Origin: Symsagittifera roscoffensis
Lineage: Eukaryota; Xenacoelomorpha; Acoela; Convolutidae
Direction: 5' to 3'
Assembly: GCF_963678635.1 (NCBI RefSeq)
Contig: NC_087067.1
Coordinates: 20,892,596 to 20,956,595, forward strand
Length of the DNA: 64,000 nucleotides
Shown here: positions 25,998-37,102 of the stretch, piece after piece
How positions within the stretch are numbered: the first letter of the stretch is position 1
Layout: each line of letters opens with the position of its first letter
Program-made: the position numbers and the translations under genes
The notes under the pieces: model-generated
The model's database searches: none
What the model was told of the DNA's origin: nothing
What the model saw: only the letters and a program-made list of their open reading frames with translations

Positions 25998-26407
25998 GTT
26001 CCGACTTTCATAACGAAAGTAACGGAATAATTGTGCTCGTGGTGGTTTTTTTCTTCAGACAAATTTCGACTTTTTGATTAATCTTTTATGACATAATTTT
26101 TTAAAAATTCTTTTCTGATAGATATATTTCGCGCTATTAAAGCGTAGGTGAAGATTTGATCCGCCTTTCAAATCGCTCCAAATTGGTTGAAGCAGGCTGT
26201 TTGCCATAATTGATTTGTTACTAGGAGCAAAATTTATCACGTTGTACTTTATATGGCGTGTGGGCGATGTTTTCACAAAAATCTCAGATTTAAAAAAAAG
26301 TTCATTTTAATTTATTACATTTAACTTTTCATGTTATTACTGCTCCATAGACCTTAAAAAGCAGTCGGAACATTCAGGACTTCGCCCTGATACGAGCAGT
26401 CTTGTTT
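25998..26407 (+). mobile_element. Family A element, complete-looking copy (~410 bp)
   Basis: It starts GTTCCGACTTTCATAACGAA and ends with a conserved tail: AGTCGGAAC, the short hairpin TCAGG-ACTTCGC-CCTGA, then TACGAGCAGTCTTGTT. GTTCCGACT at the head and AGTCGGAAC near the tail are inverted repeats. The middle block (CGCGCTATTAA-GCGTAGGTG and CCAAATTGGTTGAAGCAGGC) is shared with the copies at 38547 and 39987. No protein is encoded and no pol III boxes are clear, so the class is open: a TIR-type MITE, a SINE-like element, or a Helitron-like element with a hairpin tail. Confidence 0.65.
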
Positions 26408-27570
26408 TTATTCAGTGATTTTTTAACTGAGCATTTTGTAAACCACCTGAAAAATATTGTCGTCTTGGGCTCGAATTTAACAAACATCACACCTATGATC
26501 TTTTTTGTCCTTTAATTGGGAAAATTGCTATATTTGCCAATTTGGGATAATTAACGCGTAATATATTGCGTTCCTATAAAACCCGTGAGCGGCGATTTAA
26601 TGCGTTCCAAATTAAATTGAGGTCAATCATTTGATCGTATTATTAAAACGCAAGACGCTAAATACAACCTTTTGTAGTATATATAAGACTGTGGTAGATT
26701 AAATTGAAGAAAAAAATTGAAAAAAAAAAAATTTTGACGCTTTTTTGATAATTTTGTCAACTTTTCAAACAAAAAACTTTAAGCCGACCTTAAAGTTTAA
26801 TCGGAATATTGTTATATCAACAGTATATCAACAGTATATCAACAGTATATCAAATGGAACTTGATATACGAGCAGTCTTTTCAAATTTTCTAAAAGTTTT
26901 TTTTTAAATTTGATCGGACCCACATATGCAACAAAACAAACCAAGTGCGAGCAAAACTTTTGAAGCGAAGCCTAATTTTGTAAGATCGTGTGTGAACTTG
27001 TAAATTTAACGTTTTGCTGGCAAACGCCGAGAATTTTTGTACCGACCATCGATTGAAGTGGCGAAATATATCTATGCTTGTGGGCATTTTTTCTTCGAAA
27101 ATTTAACATGTAAATAAGATCTGAAAACATTAGTGTTCCATGTTGAATTCAAAGCAAATGTTTCACATGTGGCTTGTTTTTGAGAACCTAAAGGCGGTGA
27201 AGACAATTCACAGTGGCTTAAGAAATCAATTCAGAGGTGTTTTAAAATTTGACAAATTTGGGATAATTAAAGAGCAAGAAGTGAGTTTTTTCAACCTGTA
27301 GCAATTGCGGTAAAGAATTGAGGCGTGATAATTGTATTGTTAATTCCCTTGTTAATCCAACTATAAACCTTTTGCTAATATTTTGACTTTTGGGAGAAGA
27401 AAAAGAAGTTGATCAAAAATTACAATATTTTTTCTTTCACAACTTCATTTTTTTGTCCTGTAGATGTGCGATGTATAATAAGGCAAAAAATGTTCAATTC
27501 TTAATTACCAACTCATTTTGAAAAAAAACAACCCATTACTTTTGAGGAAAACAACCCATTAGTTTTTCAT
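26408..27570. other. Weak family A relics and short tandem repeat, otherwise nothing recognised
   Basis: About 26540-26640 and 27050-27090 resemble parts of family A at low similarity (GCGTTCCAAATTAAATTGAG; AAATATATCTATGCTTGTGG). 26814-26860 is about four copies of the 11-mer CAGTATATCAA, followed by GATATACGAGCAGTCTT, which matches the family A tail. No gene is seen. Confidence 0.45.
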
Positions 27571-27976
27571 TTCATGCAGGGGGCGGATTTAGGATTTTCA
27601 AAAATTTTGACGACCTTTTTTTTAGGTCGACAAAAATTGATTTTCTGAGCTTTACTAGAGCACTAAAAAGACGCTGTTTCGCCCAAATCTTCTGGGCCGT
27701 AGGCAAATTTTTGAAAAAACAGGTAAAAAAATCGGTTTTTGGCTACTTTTTGGAAAATTTTGACAAAAAATTTGCGTTTTATTTGGCGCGCGCTCCCCCT
27801 CAAAGATAGTATATATGAAAAGTTTTAGGAAAATTTAAGTGTCGGTCGGCCAAAAATGGATTTCTTAAAAAGTACCAAAGGGGGGACCCTTTGGGTCGGC
27901 AGGGGGCCGAATCCCTGAGGGAGAGAAAGGCGTACCCCCCCCCCCCTCCCGCCCTAAATCCGCCCGTTTTCATGCA
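27571..27976 (+). mobile_element. hAT-type non-autonomous element (family C)
   Basis: The 390-bp body (27579-27968) begins GGGGGCGGATTTAGG and ends CCTAAATCCGCCCGTT, giving clear terminal inverted repeats. It is flanked by perfect 8-mers TTCATGCA (27571-27578, 27969-27976). The interior has the TTTGGCGCGCGCTCC and AAATTTTTGAAAAAACAGG blocks of the family. It lies about 340 bp upstream of the receptor gene start and may sit in its promoter region. Confidence 0.8.
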
Positions 27977-28317
27977 TGATATTAGTTTTTCCGTGAGAGC
28001 ATTTATTGATTATAAATCTTTGTCATTTTAACCTGTGTGAATTCAATAAGTATTCGACTATTTATCAGTTTCTTCAGCTTTGGGCAGAAGCTGTGTTTTC
28101 ATCTCGAGTTTTCCGCATCTTCTTTTTTGATCTGAAACTACCAAACTTTGATCAACTGTTGCTGATCAAGATAAAAAAGTTGCTGAACTTTTTTTTCCTC
28201 CAGCTTTACTACCTGTTTACCCAGCCTTCGGATATTCGAACACTTATCATGAATCGACGCGGATGTTATTCCGCATTCATACATTGCATGTCAAAATTCT
28301 TGATTTAACTTAAAAAT

Positions 28318-31300
28318 ATGTCAACTAATTCTACTCAAATTATTGTTCCAGAAGATCAACTCAAGACGGCCATTTTTATTGTCGAGCGCTTTTTATTCCC
28401 TAGTACCTGTTCCATTGCTGTGTTATGTAACTTGCTTATTATTTTGGCCGTTAAGTGGACGAAAGTTAAAAGAGCATCAAAATTGTACTTGATTCTTGTA
28501 GCTGCCAGTGACATTCTTCAGGCGTTGGCGTTAACAGGGTTCGTTGAACGGAAACTCCAACTAAATAGTTTTTCACACCCAACTATGGCGTAAAACTGGC
28601 CATACAAAATAAAACTTTGCCGTTTTCGACGGACGAGTCTTTTGAGTTACAAAAATCAAAATCAGTTTAAAAATTGGTTATAATTCTACGAATTGTTTTT
28701 CTTCTTATATTTGTTGAAAATTTTCTGGAAAGTACTAAAAGAGCGCAAGCTTTTTACCATATGGTTTTTTTCCTTAGGTATGAGGATCGAAATCATTTTT
28801 TTGACGAATGAGTTAGAATTTTCTTGACCATCAAAGCTGACATAGTCAAAACAAAGGATAGACAAAGAGGAGTATCACATTTTTTAGATTTTCATTAACT
28901 TTTCCTAAGATAAAAGTATTGCTCACTAAGGCTTCTTAAAAATTCGTCTGATAATTTTATTTCCAAAGGTTTAATTTTAAGGTTTATTGCTTTATATTTA
29001 ATTTTAAATTTTTTTCATTGCTTTAAAGGTTTAATTTTAAGGTTTTTTGTAAAAATAGATTTTTTGTTTAGAGTTCTGAGCTTCGGCACTTCCGACATAA
29101 CGTGTAAGTTATCTGTCTGGTTTGGCTTATCTGCTGTTGTTGCGGCCCAAAATGAGATGTGCATAATGACCATTGACCGATTCGTGACTCTGAAGAAATT
29201 CACGTGGTATCGGGACAATATAATGTACAATTTGCGATATCCCATCAGAGGTGAGTTTTTTATTTTCTAGCAGCAATCACATTTCAAATTGCACCTAAAT
29301 TCGCAAGAAAACAAAACACATTGTAAATTTTTTGTAGATTCGTTTTTTTTTAAATTTTCTAGGATTTTGGTGTTATGACAGGCAGGCGCGGATCTGGGAT
29401 TTTCTTGAGGGGGCGGATTGAGAAAAATTTTGACAAAAACAAAGATTTCTTACAATAAAAAAATAAACAAAATTAAACAAAATTGAGTTTTTGATTTTTT
29501 GCGGCAAATCTGTCAGTGACCTCTTCGACTTTGATTTCTACATCTTTGTGGATGTAAATCAGCGCCAAGTTTGAGAGCCGGTCCTCCTTCATGTTGGAGC
29601 GGAGGTAACTTTTTAGTGGTTTCATGCTCGAAAAAGAGAGCTCAACAGTTCATACCGTCACTGGGATGGTAGCAACAATCTGGAGCAAACAAAAATTACT
29701 GGCATTGTGACTTTGTAACACAATCTGAGTGCAGCTTTGAAGGTTTCTGGAGTATCAGTGTGCAGGGGGGAGTTCGAAGTTTTTCCAAACTTCGAACTCG
29801 CAGGGGAAGTCACCATCTGGAAGTAACCCTTCGTATAATTGGACCAGATCATCAAAATCTTCCTCCTTTGCATCCTTCTCTCTTATCCAATGGGGTAGCA
29901 GCTTGCACACTTGAACACAAGAAGAAGCTTATCCAACGAAGCGTTCCTTGAGATCCGTCTGCATGTTTCCAAATGCTGAGCCAGCACTTGATCGCCACTT
30001 GCTGCTCTGAACTGGAGAAGGGCCTTGAAATTTCCAGATCTGACGTCGATTTGCTCAGAATTAGTTGAAACCATTGAAACCCCGTCATCTGGGTGGCCAC
30101 GGAAAGGTAATCCCAGGCGGGAAGTGAAGATGATTGTGCTGACGAACGGAGCCAGTAACTTCCTGTTTTGCTCCATTTTTTTGCAACTGCGCGATCCAGT
30201 TTCACATTCATGTTGCTGTTTGGGTTTCTGACAGAATCAAGGAAGGTCTCCGCTTTCTCCAGTGATTTCTTGTGAAGGGCTGTTTTCTGATGTGGATCCA
30301 AGTAGTTTGAGAGGCGTGCACACTTTTTGAACGGCTTGTTGACCAGCTGAATCTCTACTGAGCCCCCGCTTTCTTTATCTCTTCCAGGTCGGCAAATCAG
30401 AAGCAGAAGCGGCAGTAGAGTCCCTCTTGGATCATGGAGTAGGTCAGAAACTGGTATTTTTCCAGGTGCTGGGGGCTAAGAGTTCACTTTTCTTGTTTTC
30501 CATATTTCGTCACAAGTTCGTATGGCCAGACTTGCAGTGGGGGTTTTTGGGGTTGTCCAGAAGTGCAAACTTGATATCCCTGTCCATGTCCAGTGAGCTG
30601 AAGTTGTAGATGCCGACCTCAATGTAGGATGGAGAGTGTAAAACTTGCTCGGAGAGCGGAGATATAGAACTAATTGATGAAAGAGATTCATATTTTATGG
30701 TGGCTAAAGGAGCCAATGGCTCTAAGAGCCTTGAAGGTCCAGGTATGGGCGTCTCAGGAGTGGATGATCCAGGGTTGTCAGGCTCAGGAGTGGTTGCAGT
30801 GGATGAAAGTGGTGACTTGTTGGCTCCACCGGTGAAAAAATCCTTGAGCGTCTTGAGGTCAGAAGCCTTGGAGTCCTTGGGAGCAGTCCGCTTTGACATC
30901 TGTAAGGTTGAAGTTGAAGTCCAGGGTCCTGTCCAGAGTGCAGTGTGAAGTCCAGTGAAGAACAATTTGAAATGAGCTAGGTAGCTTTGAACGGGGTATA
31001 TATACTGTGAATGAGGCAAGAATGTGGCAAAAATGGGGCGAAAAAATTTGTCTAATTTGAGGCCTCAAAAAAGACCTATTTTCACACCTTGAATATCACA
31101 CCTCAAAATTTTCTTTGATATAAAGGCCGAAGGCGCCCTTTGAAAAAAATTAAATAAATTGTCCAAAAGGGGACCCTTTGGTATTTGCTAGGGTCAAATT
31201 CCTGAGAGGAAGCGTCCACTACCACCCCCCCCCCCGCACCCCTAAATTCGCCCTTGATGACAATGTTTCAAAACTTATTTGCTCATTTTTTTCTAGTTAT

Positions 31301-34300
31301 TTTCCTGCCAAATCCATGAGACAAAAACTAATATCAGAAAGAAAATCATCTCATTTCTTTACGTTATTTTTTCTTTCAGTGACATTGGCGAATTACATCC
31401 TAACTACTATCCTCTATTCGCCCGCATACTTTGTTGCTGTATACAATCAGAAAAACGATGTCTGTGAACCAAGAGAAGAAACAGGTCAAGATTTATTTTG
31501 GAAACAAATATTCGCGTCTGCCGGAGTGTTTTACATTGTAGTACCATTGCTTGTTATCACTGTTCTCAGCCTCATTATTGTGAAAAACCAAAGGTAAGTA
31601 ACAAAGTGAACAACCGCCCCTTAAAAGTAATTTAATCCGCAAAACGTTCAATTGCTTTAAAAGTATTTTTTATCAGACTTTCAGATTCGCGCATTCCTAA
31701 TCTTGACTGTCGGAATTGTTTAACTATTATATGGGAAATTGTTACTTGGTTAGTTTAAAGAAGACGTTGTCAAATGATTCCAATTAAAATATTATTCTAG
31801 ATACAAAGCTCTAGTTCTTCTAATTTGTGTGCTTGCCATTATTAGCTATAAAAATCACTAAAAGTCCACAAAAAGAACATGAGATTGTTTTATAACTCCA
31901 GGAAAATGAGCATGAAACATCTCGAAGTCAGTTTTGGGATGAATTATCTATCTATTGAAAATATTAATGTCGTTTTAGCTGGCAGCATTTTGTTGGGGTC
32001 TAAGGCCTGGAAGATACATGGGTCAGATCTGGTGCTGATTCGCTCAGATCTGGTTCAGATCTGACCCATATATGTTCCAGGTCTGAACCAGGCCTTGAGC
32101 AGGTCTGCTTTGTGATAAAATCCATACCTGCTCCAGTCCTGATTCAGACATGACCAAGTCCAAACGAAACACGCACCATGTCTGGACAAGATCTGAAAAA
32201 GGCAAGATTTTAAGATGCTCAGATCTGGTTTCCAAGTTTTTGTTGGATAATTTTCCACTCACTAAAATCCATCCGAATCGCACTTAAATCCATCTGAATC
32301 TCACTTAAATTCATTTTAAAAGACCCCTGAGCAGATCGATTCAAGGGTCTAAAAACAGCTTAAGGCAATATTTTTTGCTAACAAGGCGAAAAAATAAGCT
32401 GCTTAAAAAACTTATTGAAACGTTTTATTCTTAATATTTTTTTTAAAAAACGTGCCATATTTTGAAGAACTCAAGAAAATAATTTAGATACATTAGATTT
32501 TGAGCTCAGAAATATGCAATAAAATCATAGAAAATTATCATTGTATATTAGATATTGGGTTAAAACTTATGTATCAAATCAACAAATTGGTCAATGTATA
32601 TCAAATTCGAATGTTACAAGGTACCATTCTGTAGCAGTTAATTTACTTTGTAATTTCTTAAAAATTGCTATGTGCATGTAAAACAAAATTGAAACTAGTC
32701 TTCTAATCGGCATTTTGGTCATAATCGAAGTTTTCCCAAAAGTCTGTAAAAATAATATCAATTGTTTTGATTCACTTGGTGACTATAAAACTATAAAATG
32801 TTGAAAACGGAGTTAAATAAATCTACGAAAATTAATCCATGAACCCAAAATACCTGCCGTGGTCCGTGGCCATCAAGAGTTTGAGAACAAAACTTTTTAT
32901 ATTCTTCTCTATCGTTATGTTCATGTTTTTGCAGCAAACTGTACAAGAAACCCATCAGCTTGAAAATCAAGCTGATGGGTTTATAATTTGTTGTATCAAA
33001 AAAGCAGCACGATAAGTGGTTGATGAATTCCATTTGAACGTAGGTTTTGGACGGAATTTCTTAGTTCTTTGCATAATAAACCCCAGATGAAATAAAAAAA
33101 ACATTAAAACATGGATCATTTTAAAGCTAATCATTTTGTACAAATGCTAGACTCCGGTTCATGTGATTACGAAGTTGATTAATCAAGGGCGGTTTTAGGG
33201 GCAGGGGTGCAGAAGCTTCTTTTCAGTGATGCAGCCCCTCACTACCTAAAAGAATCCCCACGCTGATACTACTCTACGACATCCATTTCCAGCCGGCCGA
33301 CCATAAAATTTTTCTATAAGCTCCTAAAGAAATATCAACAAAACCTTCACATTTTTAAAATGAAGAACAACAAAAATGAAAAACTATATATGAATCCTGG
33401 CCTATTTTTAGAAACACGAAGCGTTTATTGCGTTTAAATTGGTGTTAAAAATATCATATTTCAGCAAGTGGCCTCAATGCTATCTATGTTTACCCGGGTT
33501 CAACAAAAATGCTAGTCAAACAATTTTCTGATTTCCAAAATGCTAGTCATAACCTTTTCATGCAATTATAGAACAACGCATGAAAAGTCTAATGATTGGC
33601 GGTTTTTGTATAGGAAATTTGTATACTTAGCATTATTTCACTGAACAAAAAAATTACTTTCTTAAAATTTATTTTAATCGAAGCTTTTAGGATTGTTTTT
33701 TATAAAAAAAATCAATTGTAATAAATGAATTGTCAGTTAACCAGGCGTTGATCAAGGCATACATTAAAATGCCAAACAAAATAAATTAATGTTTTGAGCG
33801 TTTTCGAAAAAAATATCCAGAGAAACGGAAAAACCCAATTTTGGGTATCCAGGACTACATTATGCACGCAATACAGTGAGTTTTGCAAGCAAAAAAAATT
33901 ATGGATTTTTTTCTAGCACCAAGTTTGGCATCAAAACCAAATGCTGGTCATGCAAATTCCATATATGGAAATTGTATGATTAGCAATTTTTTTGATAAAA
34001 AGCTTTTCTTTTTATTTATTTCGATACACCGACTTTTATTCAAAATAAGAAAAAAGTTATTTTAAAATTCGATGACACCATTTTAGCAAACTGTAAAATG
34101 TATGAGTAGTATTTTTTCATAAAACCAATTTATGGAATTGTATAACTAGCGTTTTCGGTCTATGGATGTCAACCCGGATAGGTAGCCCAATACACCAATG
34201 AATACAAAAATGAGATACTGGTTTATTTTTTGTAATCTTGTAGAAAGTGGTGGTATGTAGTAGGTGAAGAGGTAGCGTTGTTTTCCCTCCAAATTCTGCG

Positions 34301-35745
34301 AAGAAACTGAATTAATGAAAATGATTAATAAAAATTTTCCAGATCAAAGCACCGCTGCGAAAAACTCTGAAAATTCAACAAGGAATCCGAATTATTCTAT
34401 TTGAATCAGAATAACGGCGGCAAAGATTATTCGATATAGAACAACACTTCACTACATAAAAACCTGTTTCAGGCTACCTGGAAGCGTGCGAATTAAATAA
34501 ATAGATTTTTTACTGATGATTTGTATGTTATGCATTTCGCGGAAATATCTGAACTTACAAAGCTTTATTTTTTTCGCAATTGTCTTTTATATAAGTTTTA
34601 TTAGAGGTAAAAAAAAAATGGGAGTATTCACACAATTAATTTTTTCAAACTGTAACCCTAATCTACCTATTTTGAAACTTTTTTCAAATGATGTAAACTT
34701 GACATATGTATCCTTCTGGAAGTTTGCTGTGTAACTGCCAGAGGCTAACAGAAACACTTAAAAACACTGAAAATACCCACAAACAGCAAAAAAGTATAAT
34801 GAATTATTGTAATAGAATGTAAAATCTTTCTTATATCTTGCAAAAAGAATGCAAGTCTTGCGAAAATCTTCCAAAATACATGCAAAATCTTGCAAGAACA
34901 CGGCACGAATAATGTATTTTTTTTTTGCAAGACTAGCATTCCGAGAGCACTCGGGCGGAACAATATATTACTTTTCTATTGGTACTTTTGTAAATTATTT
35001 TAACTAGGGGCATGATAATATCGCTTCAAGAGCTGAACCACTTGGACAACACAGAAGCAAAAATGGAGCGCAACTTGACAACTGGCATGCTGATTTGCAA
35101 CATCAGCTTCATCGCTGTTGCCAGCATGTCGTTTTTGCTTCTTGGAATTGGCCGACTTATTGATTATGGGTTGGTTGCGGGCGAAACATATGGTATCTTC
35201 TTGGAACTATCAGATAGTGAATCAAATCAAAGTTATTAAAATGTTTCATTTAGTACAAATAAAATTTGCATTGCATAATCTGCCACTTGCGTGAAATTCA
35301 AAAATTCAGAAATTGCTATTCAACAATGAATTAATGAAATTTTTTAGTTAAACACGTCTTTCCAAAAATAGTGAGCTAGCATAAATGAGTATTTTGAAAA
35401 TGTTCAATTTGAGAAAGGGATTTTCAAGTTTTTACTCAATTCAGTTGTTTTTTCAACATTCAATGTAGGAACGGAGTTGTGATATCAGAAAGGTAAGTCA
35501 AAATACTCTTTAAAAAGCTCACAAACAATTGTTCTTTGATTTTAGAAAATATTATAAAGTTTTCACTATCTGATTCTGCTCTAGTCTCTGAAAACCGTTT
35601 CGTAGTGCGACTCCTAATCACAGACTTGTTCCTTCTGTGTACCTGTCTCAACATGATCATTGTGTTTGCCCTGTTTATATGTCAAAACACAGAATTCAGA
35701 AAGACTCTGAAAGAAATTTTTTTGATCATGACGCTTCGTTCTTAA
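28318..35745 (+). CDS. Seven-transmembrane (serpentine) receptor gene, five exons
   Basis: Proposed exons are 28318-28538, 29072-29250, 31380-31593, 35008-35192 and 35546-35745. All introns are GT...AG and all four junction phases agree, giving 999 nt and 332 residues. Exon 1 carries TM1 (STCSIAVLCNLLIILAV) and TM2 (LYLILVAASDILQALAL). Exon 2 carries a conserved-type Cys before TM3 (CKLSVWFGLSAVVAAQ) and DRF in the DRY position. Exon 3 carries TM4, an extracellular Cys (NDVCEP) and TM5 (FYIVVPLLVITVLSLIIV). Exon 4 carries TM6 (MLICNISFIAVASMSFLLLG). Exon 5 carries TM7 (LFLLCTCLNMIIVFALFIC) and a short basic tail. This is a rhodopsin-like plasma-membrane receptor by topology, with ligand unknown. 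The ATG at 28318 is the first methionine before TM1, and an upstream exon is not excluded. Introns are 533, 2129, 3414 and 353 nt and hold transposons. It could be a pseudogene if not spliced this way, but the intact frame argues against that. Confidence 0.8.
29480..30899 (-). pseudogene. hAT transposase (TTF finger / DUF4371 type), disrupted, core deleted
   Basis: Read from 30899 down. The frame starts MSKRTAPKDSKASDLKTLKD, has a Ser/Pro/Thr-rich linker, and reaches DIKFALLDNPKNP near 30540, like the start of a TTF-type zinc finger; YSMIQEGLYCRFCF follows after a frame change. Next come LDPHQKTALHKKSLEKAETF and (30176-29883) NRKLLAPFVSTIIFTSRLGL, RGHPDDG and GNFKALLQFRAASGDQ, hallmarks of the DUF4371 region of ZMYM1-like hAT transposases. 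The end (about 29655-29483) has ELSFSSMKPLKSYLRSNM and EDRLSNLAL, the C-terminal hAT dimerisation motif. Most of the RNase H-like catalytic core between them is missing, and several frameshifts and stops are present. It therefore encodes no active enzyme. Confidence 0.8.
30997..31004 (-). promoter_or_regulatory. TATA-like box of the hAT element
   Basis: TATATATA about 100 nt upstream of the proposed transposase start at 30899 (minus strand), inside the element. The spacing is plausible for a core promoter. Inference only. Confidence 0.35.
32018..32232. repeat. Cluster of CAGATCTG / CAGGTCTG short degenerate repeats
   Basis: Variants of CAGATCTGGTTC and CAGGTCTGAACCAGG recur about every 15-30 bp. 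32018-32030 (ATGGGTCAGATCT) and 32054-32071 (CAGATCTGACCCATATAT) form an inverted repeat around a short loop. No protein is evident. Confidence 0.6.
32948..32982. repeat. Perfect 16-bp stem hairpin with 3-nt loop
   Basis: AAACCCATCAGCTTGA, AAA, TCAAGCTGATGGGTTT. The stem is exact. No U-run immediately follows and it is too short for a standard microRNA precursor. Confidence 0.8.
33184..33320 (+). mobile_element. Truncated family C (hAT-type) fragment
   Basis: It begins AAGGGCGGTTTTAGGGGCAG, resembling the G-rich family C end. It continues with a CCGGCCGACCATAAAATTTTTCT segment like the GGTCGGCCAAAA block of full copies. The other end was not found. Confidence 0.45.
33492..34179. mobile_element. 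MITE-like foldback element (~690 bp)
   Basis: The ends are imperfect inverted repeats. The left reads ACCCGGGTTCAAC-AAAATGCTAGTCAAACAA. The right reads TTGTATAACTAGCGTTTTCG then GTCAACCCGGATA. Several internal copies of AATGCTAGTCATACAATT occur in both orientations (33510, 33538, 33938, 33974, 34135), and 33938-33990 is nearly a palindrome around CCATATATGG. It is non-coding. Confidence 0.5.
34180..35007. other. Intronic, nothing else recognised
   Basis: AT-rich. 34835-34895 has several near-copies of ATCTTGCAAAA in both phases. No exon is supported before the TM6 exon. Confidence 0.4.
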
Positions 35746-36051
35746 ATTACACAGAGGACACGCCCATATAGCAGAAGTACGACGAGGCAACTTCGAGATA
35801 AAACGACATTCATTGCAAAGATGTGACAATCTGGAAACAAGCCAAGTTTTTAATTATACTTTATTTTTTAATTGTCGCAACAAGTTATATCATTTCTTAT
35901 GAATGCATGTTCAAAAAAAATTACAGTTACTTTTGATAATTTGAAACAAAAAATAATCGGGTTTTCAGATTGATCAACTATCTCATGATTGATGATGTCT
36001 GTATAATGAATGGAAAAAGAAAGTTCAGATGTTTTATAGGAAAACGTTAAT

Positions 36052-37102
36052 GAACATTATCAAAACAAGCGAAAAATTTATATTTGTGCAAAGAGGTTTT
36101 ACATATAATCAATCAAGGAGCAAGTTTATTTTGAAAGAACGTTTTGCTCCTTTTCCAAGCCTAATTTGTCTCGACTGAGGAACAAAATACGCTTCAACGT
36201 ATTTTTAAAACCTTTGTTAATCAAATTATTTATTTTGTAAGAAATTTTTTTGCACCACATTAGAAAATTACACCTTGCGCTTACAAAAAAACCATTAAAA
36301 AGAATTTAAAAAAAAACACTTTTTCTTTTTTTGTTAAAATTAGTGACCGTAGTCGGAACTTTCTTGCGACTCGCACATCCATCTGGTAATTTTTTTATTT
36401 ATGTTTTAGTATTTGTCAATAATTTAGGTTTTTGCTGTTCTTTTTTCATCATGGAGAGAGAGAGAAGGACTTATTTTACCAAATTTACAAAAACAAGAAA
36501 AAATTTACAAAATAAGGATCGAAAATGAAGACAATTACATTTTGCTGACCAGAAAAATCAGTGAGGAAGTCAGAAAAGTCAGAAAGGAAGCTGTACTTGG
36601 TCAGTAAAATGTAACTGTCTTCATTTTCGATCCTTATTTTGTAATTTATTTCTTGTTTTTTTTAAATTTGGTAAAATAAGTCCTTCTCTCTCTCCATGAT
36701 GAAAAAAGAACAGCAAAAACCTAAAGTATTGACAAATACTAAAACATATGTAAAAAAATTACCAGATGGATGTGCGAGTCGCAAGAAAGTTCCGACTACG
36801 GTCACTAATTTTAACAAAAAAGAAAAAGTGTTTTTTTTTTGAAAATTCTTTTTACTTGTTTTTTTTTTGTAAGCGCAAGGTGTAATTTTTTAATGTGGTG
36901 CAAAAAAATTTCTTACAAAATAAATAATTTGATTAACAAAGGTTTTAAAAATACGTTGAAGCGTATTTTGTTCCTCAGTCGAGACAAATTAGGCTTGGAA
37001 AAGGAGCAAAACGTTCTTTCAAAATAAACTTGCTCCTTGATTGATTATATGTAAAACCTCTTTGCACAAATATAAATTTTCGCTTGTTTTGAAAATTGTT
37101 CG
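36052..37102. repeat. Long inverted repeat (hairpin), ~500-bp arms, 43-nt spacer
   Basis: The left arm is about 36052-36552 and the right arm about 36596-37102. For example, ACAAGCGAAAAATTTATATT (36076) pairs with AATATAAATTTTCGCTTGT (37068), and GAAGACAATTACATTTTGCT pairs with the segment ending AATGTAACTGTCTTC. The arms match almost throughout, with scattered mismatches and small indels. The spacer 36553-36595 is built of TCAGAAA-like repeats. Open frames in the arms mirror one another and do not look like genes. No target duplication was identified. A transcript would form a very long double-stranded stem. Confidence 0.9.

Larger units (their letters stand above)
29383..31262 (-). mobile_element. 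Internally deleted hAT transposon inside the receptor's second intron
   Basis: The 1,864-bp body (29391-31254) is bounded by GGCAGGCGCGGATCTGGGAT and CCTAAATTCGCCCT, variants of the family C ends. It is flanked by near-identical 8-mers TTATGACA (29383) and TGATGACA (31255). It carries transposase remnants on the strand opposite to the receptor gene. The short family C elements at 22.1, 24.4 and 27.6 kb share its termini, so they are plausible deletion derivatives of this lineage. The composition is clearly less AT-rich than the host intron. Confidence 0.8.
31594..35007 (+). other. Third intron of the receptor gene
   Basis: A 3.4-kb intron opening with the consensus donor GTAAGT at 31594 and closing with TTTTAACTAG at 35007. 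It contains the CAGATCTG-rich stretch, a perfect hairpin, a family C fragment and a MITE-like foldback (listed separately). A second acceptor, ATTATTCTAG at 31800, could splice in phase to a short alternative terminal exon (31801-31861, ending TAA). Confidence 0.6.

Noticed and set aside
25998-26407. Family A as a Helitron because of its tail hairpin
   Set aside because: The end is TCTTGTT and not CTRR, the start is not TC, and head and tail are partly inverted repeats; the class is left open.
28006-28308. 100-codon frame just before the receptor start
   Set aside because: Phe/Leu-rich composition expected of T-rich DNA; more likely 5' UTR or promoter of the receptor gene.
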